64,000 bases of DNA, from positions 682,001 to 746,000 of the forward strand of contig JAHBXT010000001.1 in NCBI GenBank assembly GCA_019636385.1. The letters run 5' to 3'. A program made the position numbers and the translations under genes. This document shows, piece after piece, positions 56,624-64,000 of the stretch. The notes below the pieces were generated by a model. It searched no databases. It was not told where the DNA came from and saw only the letters and a list, made by a program, of their open reading frames with translations. Numbering within the stretch: the stretch's first letter is position 1; each line of letters begins with the position of its first letter. The DNA is from Pirellulaceae bacterium. Its GTDB lineage: Bacteria; Planctomycetota; Planctomycetia; Pirellulales; Pirellulaceae.

Positions 56624-56714
56624 TGCGAACAAGGCGTTCCTCCGGAGCGGCGGAAGAACGCGGTCTCAAAATTGGAAGTCGTTGGCCGCCGCCCGGTCAA
56701 CTTTGTCGTCAGGC
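56624..56714 (+). other. attC site with altered right core
   Basis: Left core tgcgaac. The right core reads gtcaggc, with C in place of the second T of GTT. Arms gttcctccggagcggcgg and gccgccgcccggtcaac pair. Confidence 0.78.
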
Positions 56715-56740
56715 ATTGGTAAAACTCGCAGAATTTTATT

Positions 56741-57211
56741 ATGATCCTGAAAGATTCGATCGAAATTCACGCGCCGGTTTGTAGACTATTCGAGTTTTTC
56801 GAAGGCATGTCCCATGAGCGGTACCTCTCATGGCATCCGGATCACAAATTGTTTCGCTGGACAGAAGGCCAAGGCATCAAACCAGGCAATTGCTTCTACT
56901 TTGAGGAAGTTATCGCCGGCAAACTTCTCAAAAAGACTGTCGCTTTCACCCGAGTTGAGACAGACTGTCGAATCGAGTTTGCTCCAACGTTCTGGCTTAT
57001 GCGGCTCTTTCTTCCTCGCTTTGTCTTCCGAGCTGAGATTACTTCACCAAGTTCTTTTCGGTTCATAAGTGAGATCTTCTTGCGTGTTGGCCCAATTGGA
57101 GCAAGGCTTAATAAGCGAGAGTTCGATGCAGTTCGCGAGCACATGCGTGTCGAAGGAATCAACTTCAAGCACTTTGCCGAGCATAATGGCGACACCGGGG
57201 CTGGTGCCTAG
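56741..57211 (+). CDS. Cassette 14: SRPBCC (polyketide cyclase-like) protein
   Basis: A 156-residue START/SRPBCC-fold protein. It opens KDSIEIHAPVCRLFEFFEGM, followed by the typical helix-grip order of strands (GNCFYFEEVIAGKLLKKTVA, SFRFISEIFLRVGPIG) and the long C-terminal helix (KREFDAVREHMRVEGINFK). It likely binds a hydrophobic ligand. No attC follows before the IS3 remnant. Confidence 0.75.
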   Translation: MILKDSIEIHAPVCRLFEFFEGMSHERYLSWHPDHKLFRWTEGQGIKPGNCFYFEEVIAGKLLKKTVAFTRVETDCRIEFAPTFWLMRLFLPRFVFRAEITSPSSFRFISEIFLRVGPIGARLNKREFDAVREHMRVEGINFKHFAEHNGDTGAGA

Positions 57212-57389
57212 CCCTTCGGAAATCGCAACATCCAACCGTGTGCCGGTGTCTGCGCGCTACCTCAAAAGTGAAACAAGTTCAATCATCTTGAACCCCAATG
57301 TATTCATGCCGTAATAAACTGCCATCTATAATCAATGACGGCATGTGAGCTGCCCCATTTTTTTGTACCACGTGATATGAAAGATTGGG

Positions 57390-58055
57390 TTAGGAAATAG
57401 GTAAGGGAATGGAATGTTCGCTGTGCTGATGAAGTGGAGCGAGCGCAGCGAACGGAACGGAATCAGCACAGCGAGGGGCGAACTCGTTGGGGGTCAGGTA
57501 GCCCAGCGAGCTGTGGGGCCTGACTCTGTTGTAGTCGTCTTGCCACTGTCGGGATTTGAGTCTTGCGTCCGCCACTGAAACCAGCTCCCTCGGTTGCAAA
57601 TACTCGTCTCGGAGCTTGCCGTTGAAGCTCTCGCACACTCCGTTTTGCCACGGCGATCCTGGCTCGATATACAGCGTCTGGATCGATAGTCTGCTTAGCC
57701 ACTGCTGGATTGCTTTGGCTATGAATTCAAGCCCATTGTCGCTTCTCAACATTTTGGGCACTCCATACATCGAGAATAGCTCGGCCAGCGTATCAACCGC
57801 GTCTTCGCTGGTGATGCTTCGTGACACCTTGATCGCCAGACACATCCGCGTGTATTCGTCGATCACATTGAGCCATCGGAGTCTTGTGCCCTGGAGCGTC
57901 GTCGATTCCATAAAATCCCATGTCCATACATCATTCGGTTGGCTGGCTGGCTTCCGATGACAGGCGTTCACCGCTTGGCCTTGACTTCGCTTTTTCCTGC
58001 GTTTCCTTGGTACTCTCAGCCCTGCCGATCTCCACAGTCGGTACATACGCTTCAT
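57390..58055 (-). pseudogene. IS3-family transposase OrfB, N-terminally truncated
   Basis: A 221-residue frame with the DDE integrase core: WTWDFMES, LRSDNGLEF and NGVCESFNGKLRDE. The usual end is also present (DDYNRVRPHSSLGYLTPNEF). OrfA and about the first 60 residues of OrfB are missing. It replaces the region where the attC of the SRPBCC cassette should be. Confidence 0.85.
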
Positions 58056-58405
58056 GTGTCAGTTTACGAGTTAAAACCAGCCAGTGATTGATGTGGTTTT
58101 AGGTAGTTTTTTGGCTTGAGTCGAAACTGGTTGCTTTGAAAACGTGATGTGTAGCGCGAATCGGCCTTCGACTCCGGGTCTCCGAATCATGGCTCGCCGT
58201 GGCGCTATAACCGGTGTTGCCTTTCAGCATGCACATGCTTTGGGCAGAATCCGACAGGAACAAAGATTTCGGAGCTCAATACCATTCAGGGCGGGGTAGC
58301 TAGTCCCTACCTTTCATCCTTCCTACCTTTCTGTCTACGCTTCAACGTTGAATTTCGGCGGAAGCCGCCTTATATCAACGCTGCAAAACTCGATACAGGG
58401 CCTCT
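58056..58405. other. Region between IS3 remnant and inverted attC
   Basis: About 350 bp without a recognisable gene. Contains the palindrome gcatgcacatgc near 58229. It could be leftover cassette sequence. Confidence 0.4.
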
Positions 58406-58487
58406 GGCTAACAGTTACCCTGGCGGGAGCCGCCCCAGCTCGTCTTCAAACAATTTTCCAGTCCGCACATGCATCCGCTTGTTAGGC
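58406..58487 (-). other. attC site, inverted
   Basis: Read on the minus strand: left core gcctaac overlapping the stop of the 100-residue gene, right core gttagcc 82 bp on. Inner arm pairing is weak. Confidence 0.65.
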
Positions 58488-58784
58488 TGAAGTGTTGGGC
58501 TGCTTCTGTTCACGCCAGGCAATGCAAGCTCTTCGAAAGCGCCGCAGCGCATATGCAACAACATAAAGGGCTACGACAACAATCGGGGCGAGAAACATAT
58601 TCATGTAATCGATGAACGATCGAGAGGCATTGCCGAACGTTATAGCCATCGTGAGAACTAGAGCAGACAACGCGAGCACAATCCAACTAGCAGTCTTGAA
58701 CCGCTTGAGTTCACTTGGAGCGCATGGCAGTTCTGGAATTTTCGCCCCTAGGAAGTCAGGGTTATTTGTTATTTTTGTGATCAT
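58482..58784 (-). CDS. Inverted cassette B: small membrane protein
   Basis: A 100-residue protein with two hydrophobic segments (TASWIVLALSALVLTMAITF and MNMFLAPIVVVALYVVAYAL) and a basic Arg-rich C-terminus. Not recognised. The TAA stop sits in the left core of an attC on the same strand, showing that this is a cassette pointing opposite to the main array. Confidence 0.72.
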   Translation of the reverse strand: MITKITNNPDFLGAKIPELPCAPSELKRFKTASWIVLALSALVLTMAITFGNASRSFIDYMNMFLAPIVVVALYVVAYALRRFRRACIAWREQKQPNTSA

Positions 58785-58800
58785 GTAGATTTTCTTATCT

Positions 58801-58902
58801 GCCTAACGCCACCGATCAGCGAGCGGAAATGGCGCGACTGATCGTGATATTGGAGAAAAATCGGAACGCCATTTCCGCTCCGCCTGCATCGGTTTGTTAT
58901 GC
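58801..58902 (-). other. attC site, inverted
   Basis: Minus-strand left core gcataac (58896-58902) and right core gttaggc (58801-58807). Strong arms gagcggaaatggcg / cgccatttccgctc give a near-perfect stem. Confidence 0.9.
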
Positions 58903-59448
58903 GACTTTTTTTGGGCGGCAAACTCGCGGATAGGCAAGAGCAAACCCCATGGCATTGTATCGTGTCAAATGGACTGAAGCACGCCCAAGCGGAGTAGCAT
59001 TGCGATTTATGAGGTACGTACCCAAATAGCAATCACGCAAGGATTGGCTTTCTGTGTCCGCACCCAGCCATAGTAGGTCAAGCACAACATTGAATGGCCC
59101 AAACATCCACATCATCATCCGAATGGTCATACTGACTAACGAAGGACGTCCACCTTTTGCAGAAACAAGTTTAATACCAAATAGTCGATATCCAATCGTT
59201 CCGAAATCCGATCTCTTGATTGGTGCAAGGTAAACCCAGATTGCCAGCAGAAAGGCAATCCAAAACATGCCACTCGGTTCCGATTGAATGACCTCAGCCA
59301 GGACCAACATTAGGAAGGGTATCCACAACATGATACCGATCAACAGAATTACAATCGAGTCAATGACCATGACAACCAATCGCGTACCGAAGCCAGCATA
59401 GTCTTTCGGATCGTAGTAGTCTGCATCGCCTAGAGAGTTGTCCATCAA
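58897..59448 (-). CDS. Inverted cassette A: RDD-family membrane protein
   Basis: A 183-residue RDD protein. It starts YAGFGTRLVVMVIDSIVILL, the RDD hallmark with Arg and Asp. A second pair of helices follows (FWIAFLLAIWVYLAP) and the SDFGTIGYRLFGIKLVSAKG loop, RDD's G-x-x-x-x-G-x-K-V region. Function of the family is mostly unknown. The stop overlaps the attC left core on the same strand. Confidence 0.85.
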   Translation of the reverse strand: MMDNSLGDADYYDPKDYAGFGTRLVVMVIDSIVILLIGIMLWIPFLMLVLAEVIQSEPSGMFWIAFLLAIWVYLAPIKRSDFGTIGYRLFGIKLVSAKGGRPSLVSMTIRMMMWMFGPFNVVLDLLWLGADTESQSLRDCYLGTYLINRNATPLGRASVHLTRYNAMGFALAYPRVCRPKKVA

Positions 59449-59479
59449 ATTGACGCTCCTGTTGGTCCGAGTATCTGTC

Positions 59480-59570
59480 GGATAACGATTGCGATAACGG
59501 GCGGGTGAGGAGAAGAAGACGACTTCAGGACCGACCCCGCCGAGCCCTCCCGTTCATCCCCCTGTTCGTT
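59480..59570 (-). other. attC site, inverted
   Basis: Minus-strand left core aacgaac (59564-59570) and right core gttatcc (59480-59486). Arms gatgaacgggaggg and cccgcccgttatcg pair. It precedes the RDD cassette. Confidence 0.78.
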
Positions 59571-59806
59571 GGCGAGCGGCGAGACCGTCCCTCCATCACC
59601 AACGATGCCGACCAATGTAGCAGACCGTCGTGCCAACAGCAAACATTTTTGCGCGCGACCACCCTGCACGATCATCACGCGCAACCCACCGCGCATTCGT
59701 CCGAGCAACGGCGCCCATTGGTCAGCCCGATCGTCCGCGCATCCGTCCGCGCCACCCAAAAAGCAACGACCGCACACCTGTCAACATCCACGGTCCGGAG
59801 TCGTCC
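59571..59806. other. Cassette without a recognisable gene
   Basis: About 236 bp of C-rich sequence between two attC sites. Frames on both strands are open but low in coding character. Confidence 0.4.
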
Positions 59807-59894
59807 AACGAACCCCCGATTAACCAGGGGCGAAAGGTTGAGATTGAACGAGGCTAAAACGCCAGTAGCCCTCTGGTTGAATCGGTAGTTAGGG
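59807..59894 (+). other. attC site, orientation uncertain
   Basis: Left core aacgaac, right core gttaggg. Arms ccgattaaccagggg and cctctggttgaatcgg are almost fully complementary. The plus-strand gene right after it suggests plus orientation. Confidence 0.75.
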
Positions 59895-59927
59895 CAGTGG
59901 CGTACGTTTGACAATGGAGCGAAGCAA

Positions 59928-60130
59928 ATGACTCAGAACGAATCAGACCAACTACAATTTGAGCAAAAGCCAGATGGACTGGCTTGTCCTGGGGAATCGG
60001 GGGTTAGGGCGATAGCACTAGTCACGGAGTTGATCGACCATGTGCATAGCGAGATAAAAGATATTGACGACATTTTAGATTGGAACAAGAAGGTTGTGCA
60101 CAGAAACCCGACCCACGGCCAGCGCGTAAT
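59928..60130 (+). pseudogene. Cassette gene truncated by ISAs1
   Basis: An ATG 33 bp after the attC opens a frame (MTQNESDQLQFEQKPDGLAC ... ALVTELIDHVHSEIKDIDDI) that runs into the ISAs1 remnant near 60130. The original C-terminus is lost. Family unknown. Confidence 0.5.
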
Positions 60131-60134
60131 TAAG

Positions 60135-61230
60135 TCATTGCCCGCCAAGGACTTGCTCGAGGATGTCGGTATTGTAGGCTGCTAATTCCATGCGACCGAC
60201 GATGCTCTCGTTCTTCTTCTGCCCGCGTTTAAGTAGCGAGATAGCAAAGCGTCGTAGCCAACTGAGGTTGTTGACTAAGGCCCGCTCACTGGTCTGCTGG
60301 GCGTCCTCGCGAAAGGTTACGTCCAACGTCCAGTGCATCGACTCGATCGACCAGTGACCGCGCACGGCAGCGGCAACCGCAGATACTGTCAGCAACCGGC
60401 CAGAGTATGAAGTAGCGTGTCTGGAATGTCTCTTGTCGGTTGGCATCTGTACTGACGCGAACCGCATAGCCGATGGCTTTGACCGAGGGCCAGGCTTTCT
60501 TGATTGGCGAATCTTTCTTCAGCTTGATAATTGCGTAGCTGCGTTCATCAATCCGCCCGTGTGACTGATCGGTGGTTTGGAGGCTGCGGCAGTACAGGTC
60601 TTCCCGTACTCCCTCCAGTACATCAAAGACCAATTCTTCTACCGTTTCAAATAGGTTCAGCTGATTGGCTTTGACAGCTACCACGTAGGTTCCCTGTCGC
60701 TTGTCGATCTGGGCTACGATCTGCTTTTGACATCCCATGGCGTCGATGGTGACGATCGAGTTCTTCAAGTCGATCTGCTCCAGTAGCTCTGGAATCGCTG
60801 TGATTTCATTGGATTTCTCCTGCGTAGCGATCTGTCCAAGTGCCATGCCTTGCTCACTAGCCCATGCGCTCACAATGTGCAGCGGCCCCAGTCCCTGCGA
60901 GCGATCATGTGAGCCGCGACAGGTCTTGCCATCGGGTGGCGATTAGGCCGAGGCTGACCATCTTCCGTTTGCTCCATGTGCGAGGCCAGCCAGCGCCTGA
61001 AGCATTTCTGAAACGCTTCAGGCTCAAGCGCGATGAGCACCCTGCGAATACAATCTCGTGATGGCAGGCCACCGGGAAGCTCCAAGAAGTTTTCCAGAAA
61101 GTCTCGCTTGCCCTTGGCCCAGCGCTCGGGTGCCTGTCGGACCTCTAGCACCCGAGATAATCGCGCAAATGCAGATCACGATCAGATCAGTCAATTTGTG
61201 TTTGCGGTTCTTGGTGTTTCTCCGCCGGGC
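60135..61230 (-). pseudogene. ISAs1-family transposase, broken by several frameshifts
   Basis: Read from the minus strand: HKLTDLIVICICAIISGARG, then in another frame WAKGKRDFLENFLELPGGLP and LEPEAFQKCFRRWLASHM. The core follows (ITAIPELLEQIDLKNSIVTI, DAMGCQKQIVAQI), and in a further frame HWSIESMHWTLDVTFREDAQ. At least three frameshifts disable it. It has replaced the 3' part of a group II intron on one side and a cassette gene on the other. Confidence 0.85.
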
Positions 61231-61235
61231 CTTCT

Positions 61236-61252
61236 GGGGACACAGCACAATG
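61236..61252 (+). repeat. REP-like repeat copy
   Basis: ggggacacagcacaatg differs at one base from the two copies at 62302 and 62323. It is followed by a gcgagcgcacgctcgt hairpin. Confidence 0.55.
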
Positions 61253-61546
61253 GCGAGCGCACGCTCGTCTGGAGCCGTCGATCTCTTATGCGGTTTCTGT
61301 TCGTAGCCTGGCAGGTCTTGGCGTGGGGATGTCCAGCGACGATTCTGTGCTGACTTGTAGATCATCCCCGCAGGCTTCCTTCCCACGGTCTGTCGCCCTT
61401 CGGCAGTTGCCCTCATCTCGCGTCTGTTTCTTACGAGATGTTCATTTGGTATACTGAATCCAATAAGAAAATCGGACCTAAACACAGCGGGCTAAGAACT
61501 CTTGCGAGTTCCGCACCCCACAAGTACACGCCCATGCTGGGCGTAC
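61253..61546 (-). mobile_element. Group IIC intron 5, 5' fragment only
   Basis: The 5' end at 61546 reads gtacgcccagcatgggcgtg, matching the starts of introns 1, 2 and 4. Domain I sequence with GRKPAGM and GYEQK frames resembles the other copies. The rest is lost at the ISAs1/REP-like junction. Confidence 0.78.
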
Positions 61547-61623
61547 AGGCAACGGAGCCGGCGGTCGGGTCGGTTTTGAAATCAACGCATCTCGCGCCGA
61601 CCCGCTGATGCGTGTCGTTATGC
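61547..61623 (+). other. attC remainder after intron 5
   Basis: aggcaacggagccggcggtcgg continues to right core gttatgc (61617-61623). Arms gagccggcggtcgggtcgg and cgccgacccgctgatg pair. The left core is lost. Confidence 0.75.
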
Positions 61624-61649
61624 TACATGGGATATGAACAAGGAATTGT

Positions 61650-61949
61650 ATGGATAACAAGGACAATTTATTGCTGGCGAACATTTCTCTTCAGGAAGAG
61701 AAAGACATTCAGAGTATTCGAGACGAATTTTTGAAGCTCAGAACGAAGCCAATGGAGTTTGCGATCACATTACTGGTGTTCATCGTTGGGTTCCCCGTTT
61801 TGTCATATTTCATATCGGTAAAGTTTGATTTTGCAACACAGGCAATGCTGTTGTTTGTTGCTGTTATTTCATTAATTTTTAACGAAAGTCGAAGAGTCAA
61901 TCGAAGGCTGGACATCTTGTTTAAGCTTATAGAGAGAAAGCTCAATTAG
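61650..61949 (+). CDS. Last cassette: small membrane protein
   Basis: A 99-residue protein with aaggaatt before the ATG. A charged N-terminal helix (LQEEKDIQSIRDEFLKLRTK) is followed by two hydrophobic segments (FAITLLVFIVGFPVLSYFIS, FATQAMLLFVAVISLIF) and a basic tail. Low GC relative to its neighbours suggests recent foreign origin. Not recognised. Confidence 0.68.
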   Translation: MDNKDNLLLANISLQEEKDIQSIRDEFLKLRTKPMEFAITLLVFIVGFPVLSYFISVKFDFATQAMLLFVAVISLIFNESRRVNRRLDILFKLIERKLN

Positions 61950-62011
61950 TTTTTGTTCCAGGGTTTATGGAAAGAAGCTAATTAGCTATTTCCAGCTTAG
62001 CTCGTACAAAG

Positions 62012-62119
62012 GCGTAACAAGTTGTTGAAGCTGACCGCGCTACGCGCGGCAGCTAAACTCTCCCGCGTTCTGCCATTGATGCTGTTTCTGTCAATCAGGT
62101 CAGCCGCCGCTTGTTTGGC
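62012..62119 (+). other. attC site (last in array)
   Basis: Left core gcgtaac, right core gtttggc. Arms agctgacc and ggtcagc pair, and an internal hairpin accgcgctacgcgcgg is present. It marks the likely end of the array. Confidence 0.65.
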
Positions 62120-62492
62120 TATCATGTTTGCGGTACTTGGAAACGCTAGGATGAGAAAAAGGCAAAACTCAAGCTAACCCTTGGATGGCAAACAAAACTG
62201 ACAGTTGTTACCAGGGATTGCTCGCAGCTTTTGCCCTCTTTAGCTAACGAATCGATTCAATGTTGCGCAACCTCGCCACCGTATTGGTGATGGGGCCCTC
62301 TGGGGACACAGCAGAATGGGGAGGGGACACAGCAGAATGCCGAGCGGTTAGCGAATTCCTAAAAAGTTGGGAATGCCGGTCAAAGACTTCCAGGGCACGT
62401 TCGTCTAACAAGGTATCAAACCAATTCGGCTAGCATTGGTCACTGGACCCTAGCTGAACTGCGGCAGCTGCACCTACCGGAGACGTACCACT
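62120..62492. other. Intergenic boundary region with REP-like repeats
   Basis: About 370 bp without a gene. Two identical ggggacacagcagaatg copies lie at 62302-62318 and 62323-62339. Confidence 0.55.
62302..62339 (+). repeat. REP-like direct repeat pair
   Basis: Two exact 17-bp copies, 4 bp apart, upstream of the REP-associated transposase stub. Such repeats often accompany these transposases. Confidence 0.6.
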
Positions 62493-62630
62493 ATGGCTCG
62501 AAGGGCCCGCAAAGAACAGTCCTCGCCCGACGAGAATGTTATCGTGCATGTTGTCAACCGCGCCGTCCGTCGCTGCGTTCTGATGGGCCAAGGTCAAATC
62601 ACCGGTCGCAACTTCGACTACCGCAAGTAA
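62493..62630 (+). pseudogene. REP-associated tyrosine transposase, N-terminal stub
   Basis: An ATG opens 45 codons (MARRARKEQ ... IVHVVNRAVRRCVLMGQGQI, GRNFDYRK) matching the start of RAYT/Y1 transposases. A TAA follows where the family normally reads Q-W-I; the next codons do encode W-I. After that similarity fades. The catalytic HUH and Tyr regions are absent. Confidence 0.75.
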
Positions 62631-63001
62631 TGGATCCAGCCAAAGACTGGATGGTGCCATCCGCCCTCTATTGCTATATCAAACACGAAGTCACAAAGAA
62701 AACCGAGCAGCCTACAACTGCGTTAAAGTGCCTGCCTGGCATCCCTTCGTGTTTTTTGAGTCTTCCTGGTTCAGTCGGTCTTGGTTTGTATCGGTAGTCC
62801 TGGTTGCGGAACTGCGCGCCTGTACTGGGCGGTGCAAATGTACGCTGGTTCGCGTGCCGGAATGGCCCTTATGAAACGCTGAGGCAAGGAGAGCGCAGGC
62901 TGGCATTGCCTGCCCGCAGGCGACCAGGTGCGCTCTGATGACGACTGACTTGATGAGTCTTTCCGTTATCCGTTGATGGCTGAACTGAGTCGCTGAACTA
63001 A
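62631..63001. other. Intergenic region
   Basis: About 370 bp. The start is decayed RAYT sequence. No other gene is recognised. Confidence 0.45.
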
Positions 63002-64000
63002 CTACTTAGGCGGTACGGGCCGAGTGAGCGACATGTCGATGTGTCCGCGCCGGGCTTGCAGGCTAATTTGCTTGCCAACTTCCGACAGAGCTTGCTTGGC
63101 TTCGGCGGCAGTCCGGATCGGTTTGCCATCGATGGCCACGATGACGTCCGCCGGTTGCAGTCCGAGTTTGGCAGCTCGCTTTGTTCGGTCTAACTGAACG
63201 ATAACGGCGCCAGCCTCTAAGTCCTCACCCACATCGACCTCCTTGGCCAGTTCGGGAGTCAGCGTCTCTAGCGCCAAACCCCAATCCTCGATAACGGTTC
63301 GATCGCTGAATTGGCTCATCTTCTCTTCGGTGCGCTCCTCGACCGTGATCGTAATGGTGCGCGGCTTTCCATCGCGAAGCACCTTAAGCTCGATCTGTGA
63401 GCCTGGGCGTACCATAGCGATTTCATTCATGAGTTGCGAGCTGGATGTGATTGGGCGATTGCCGATGCCGATCACGACATCTTTTTCCTTCATCTCAGCG
63501 CGCGCCGCCGGGCCATCAGGCAGAAGTTTGCGAATGATGGCGCCCCGAGCAATATTGTTGGGCAGCTTCAATTCTCGAGCCGACTCTGGTGTCAACTCAT
63601 CCAAGCCTGCTCCAATAAAGCCCCGAACGACTCGACCAGTCGAGCGCAGGTCCTGCATGATTTGCAGCGCCATATTCGAGGGAATGGCAAAGCCAACTCC
63701 GGCGTTTGTTCCGGTGCGCGAGTTGATCGCGGTGTTGATACCCACCACTTCACCGCGCAAGTTGACCAGCGGTCCACCGCTATTGCCTGGATTGATCGCG
63801 GCATCGGTCTGCAAAAAGTCTTCGAAGCCACCTCGCAGAATTCCGGTACGACGGTTTGTAGCCGAGATAATGCCTGCTGTGACCGTCTGCTCTAGTCCAA
63901 ACGGGCTGCCGACGGCAATGACCCAATCGCCAACTTCAATAGCCGATGAATCACCCAATTTGGCGGCGGCCAGCCCGGTGGCGTCGATTTTCAATACAGC
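63002..64000 (-). CDS. HtrA/DegP-type serine protease (partial, N-terminus outside window)
   Basis: The C-terminal 332 residues of a DegP-like periplasmic protease. The protease domain end has [20 protein letters not shown] and the catalytic Ser in [11 protein letters not shown]. Two PDZ domains follow ([20 protein letters not shown]..., [16 protein letters not shown]...). The catalytic His and the Asp lie beyond the window edge. The frame is open at 64000. Confidence 0.93.
   Translation of the reverse strand, partial: AVLKIDATGLAAAKLGDSSAIEVGDWVIAVGSPFGLEQTVTAGIISATNRRTGILRGGFEDFLQTDAAINPGNSGGPLVNLRGEVVGINTAINSRTGTNAGVGFAIPSNMALQIMQDLRSTGRVVRGFIGAGLDELTPESARELKLPNNIARGAIIRKLLPDGPAARAEMKEKDVVIGIGNRPITSSSQLMNEIAMVRPGSQIELKVLRDGKPRTITITVEERTEEKMSQFSDRTVIEDWGLALETLTPELAKEVDVGEDLEAGAVIVQLDRTKRAAKLGLQPADVIVAIDGKPIRTAAEAKQALSEVGKQISLQARRGHIDMSLTRPVPPK

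Larger units (their letters stand above)
38377..62119 (+). mobile_element. Chromosomal integron with degraded cassette array
   Basis: The span includes a minus-strand IntI-type integrase, an attI site at 39915 and a plus-strand run of short genes separated by 80-105 bp imperfect palindromes. These palindromes have RYYYAAC-like and GTTRRRY-like ends (attC). A second integrase-attI unit lies inside at 48.5-49.8 kb. Group IIC introns, IS110, IS3 and ISAs1 remnants interrupt several sites. Most plus-strand cassette genes end at, or within a few bases of, the attC left core. Confidence 0.9.

Noticed and set aside
56144..56632. Minus-strand frame of 162 codons in cassette 13
   Set aside because: It crosses an attC and runs against the array. 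No recognisable domain was seen, so it was not called as a gene.
59445..59914. Several overlapping frames on both strands in the C-rich stretch
   Set aside because: No conserved content. Composition alone explains the long open frames.
1..64000. CRISPR array or tRNA/rRNA genes
   Set aside because: No regularly spaced identical repeats other than the listed tandem or direct repeats, and no cloverleaf or rRNA sequence was recognised by eye.

Overview
The window looks like a chromosomal segment of a planctomycete (Pirellula/Rhodopirellula-like). The evidence is the mix of lineage-typical proteins: a DUF1559 pilin-like protein, a membrane protein joining a cytochrome c domain to WD40 repeats, a Tat-exported sugar isomerase-like protein, a sigma-70-family factor, a catalytically empty ketosynthase homologue, a coiled-coil membrane protein and a REP-associated transposase remnant. 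Base composition is moderate and many genes lack a strong Shine-Dalgarno. No rRNA, tRNA or CRISPR array was seen.

Region 1 (1-38.3 kb) is ordinary, densely coding chromosome. It opens with a YgaVP-like pair (ArsR regulator and membrane rhodanese) behind a perfect palindromic operator. Then come QueD, a MazG-like pyrophosphohydrolase, a PDZ/YbaY-like secreted protein, a PstS-like binding protein, an RlmB-type rRNA methyltransferase, CarB, a sigma factor, a large cytochrome/WD40 protein, a ferredoxin-NADP reductase-like protein, Bpt, the inactive ketosynthase, a DUF885 hydrolase, a WYL regulator, a bifunctional nuclease-like protein, PabB and a PilT-like ATPase. From 24.7 to 35.5 kb, eight minus-strand genes appear to encode the whole reductive pyrimidine catabolic route: beta-ureidopropionase, NCS1 transporter, class III aminotransferase, dihydropyrimidinase, malonate/methylmalonate-semialdehyde dehydrogenase, and the two subunits of dihydropyrimidine dehydrogenase (PreT, PreA), headed by a small histidine kinase.

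Region 2 (38.4-62.1 kb) is a large, decaying chromosomal integron. A minus-strand IntI-type integrase faces an attI site and a plus-strand cassette array. I count about 19 attC sites, whole, split or partial, with short cassette genes between them: DUF2314, toxin-antitoxin, DinB-like, Abi_C abortive infection, DUF1559, SnoaL-like, SRPBCC, RDD and several unknowns. Group IIC introns, read from the minus strand, sit inside attC sites: one full length, two internally deleted but nearly identical copies, and two fragments. A second integrase-attI unit lies in the middle of the array at 48.5-49.8 kb. It is a chimera whose C-terminus has been replaced by intron sequence. A block of cassettes at 58.4-59.6 kb runs in the opposite direction. 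IS110, IS3 and ISAs1 remnants interrupt the array.

Region 3 (62.1-64 kb) returns to the chromosome through REP-like repeats and a REP-associated transposase stub, and ends in a truncated HtrA/DegP protease gene.

The most informative signals are four. The two integrase-attI copies lose identity exactly at the GTT crossover triplet. An RT-deleted intron derivative seems to have multiplied at attC sites. The intron maturase frames have no stop codon inside the intron. The two integrase copies share an N-terminal frameshift.
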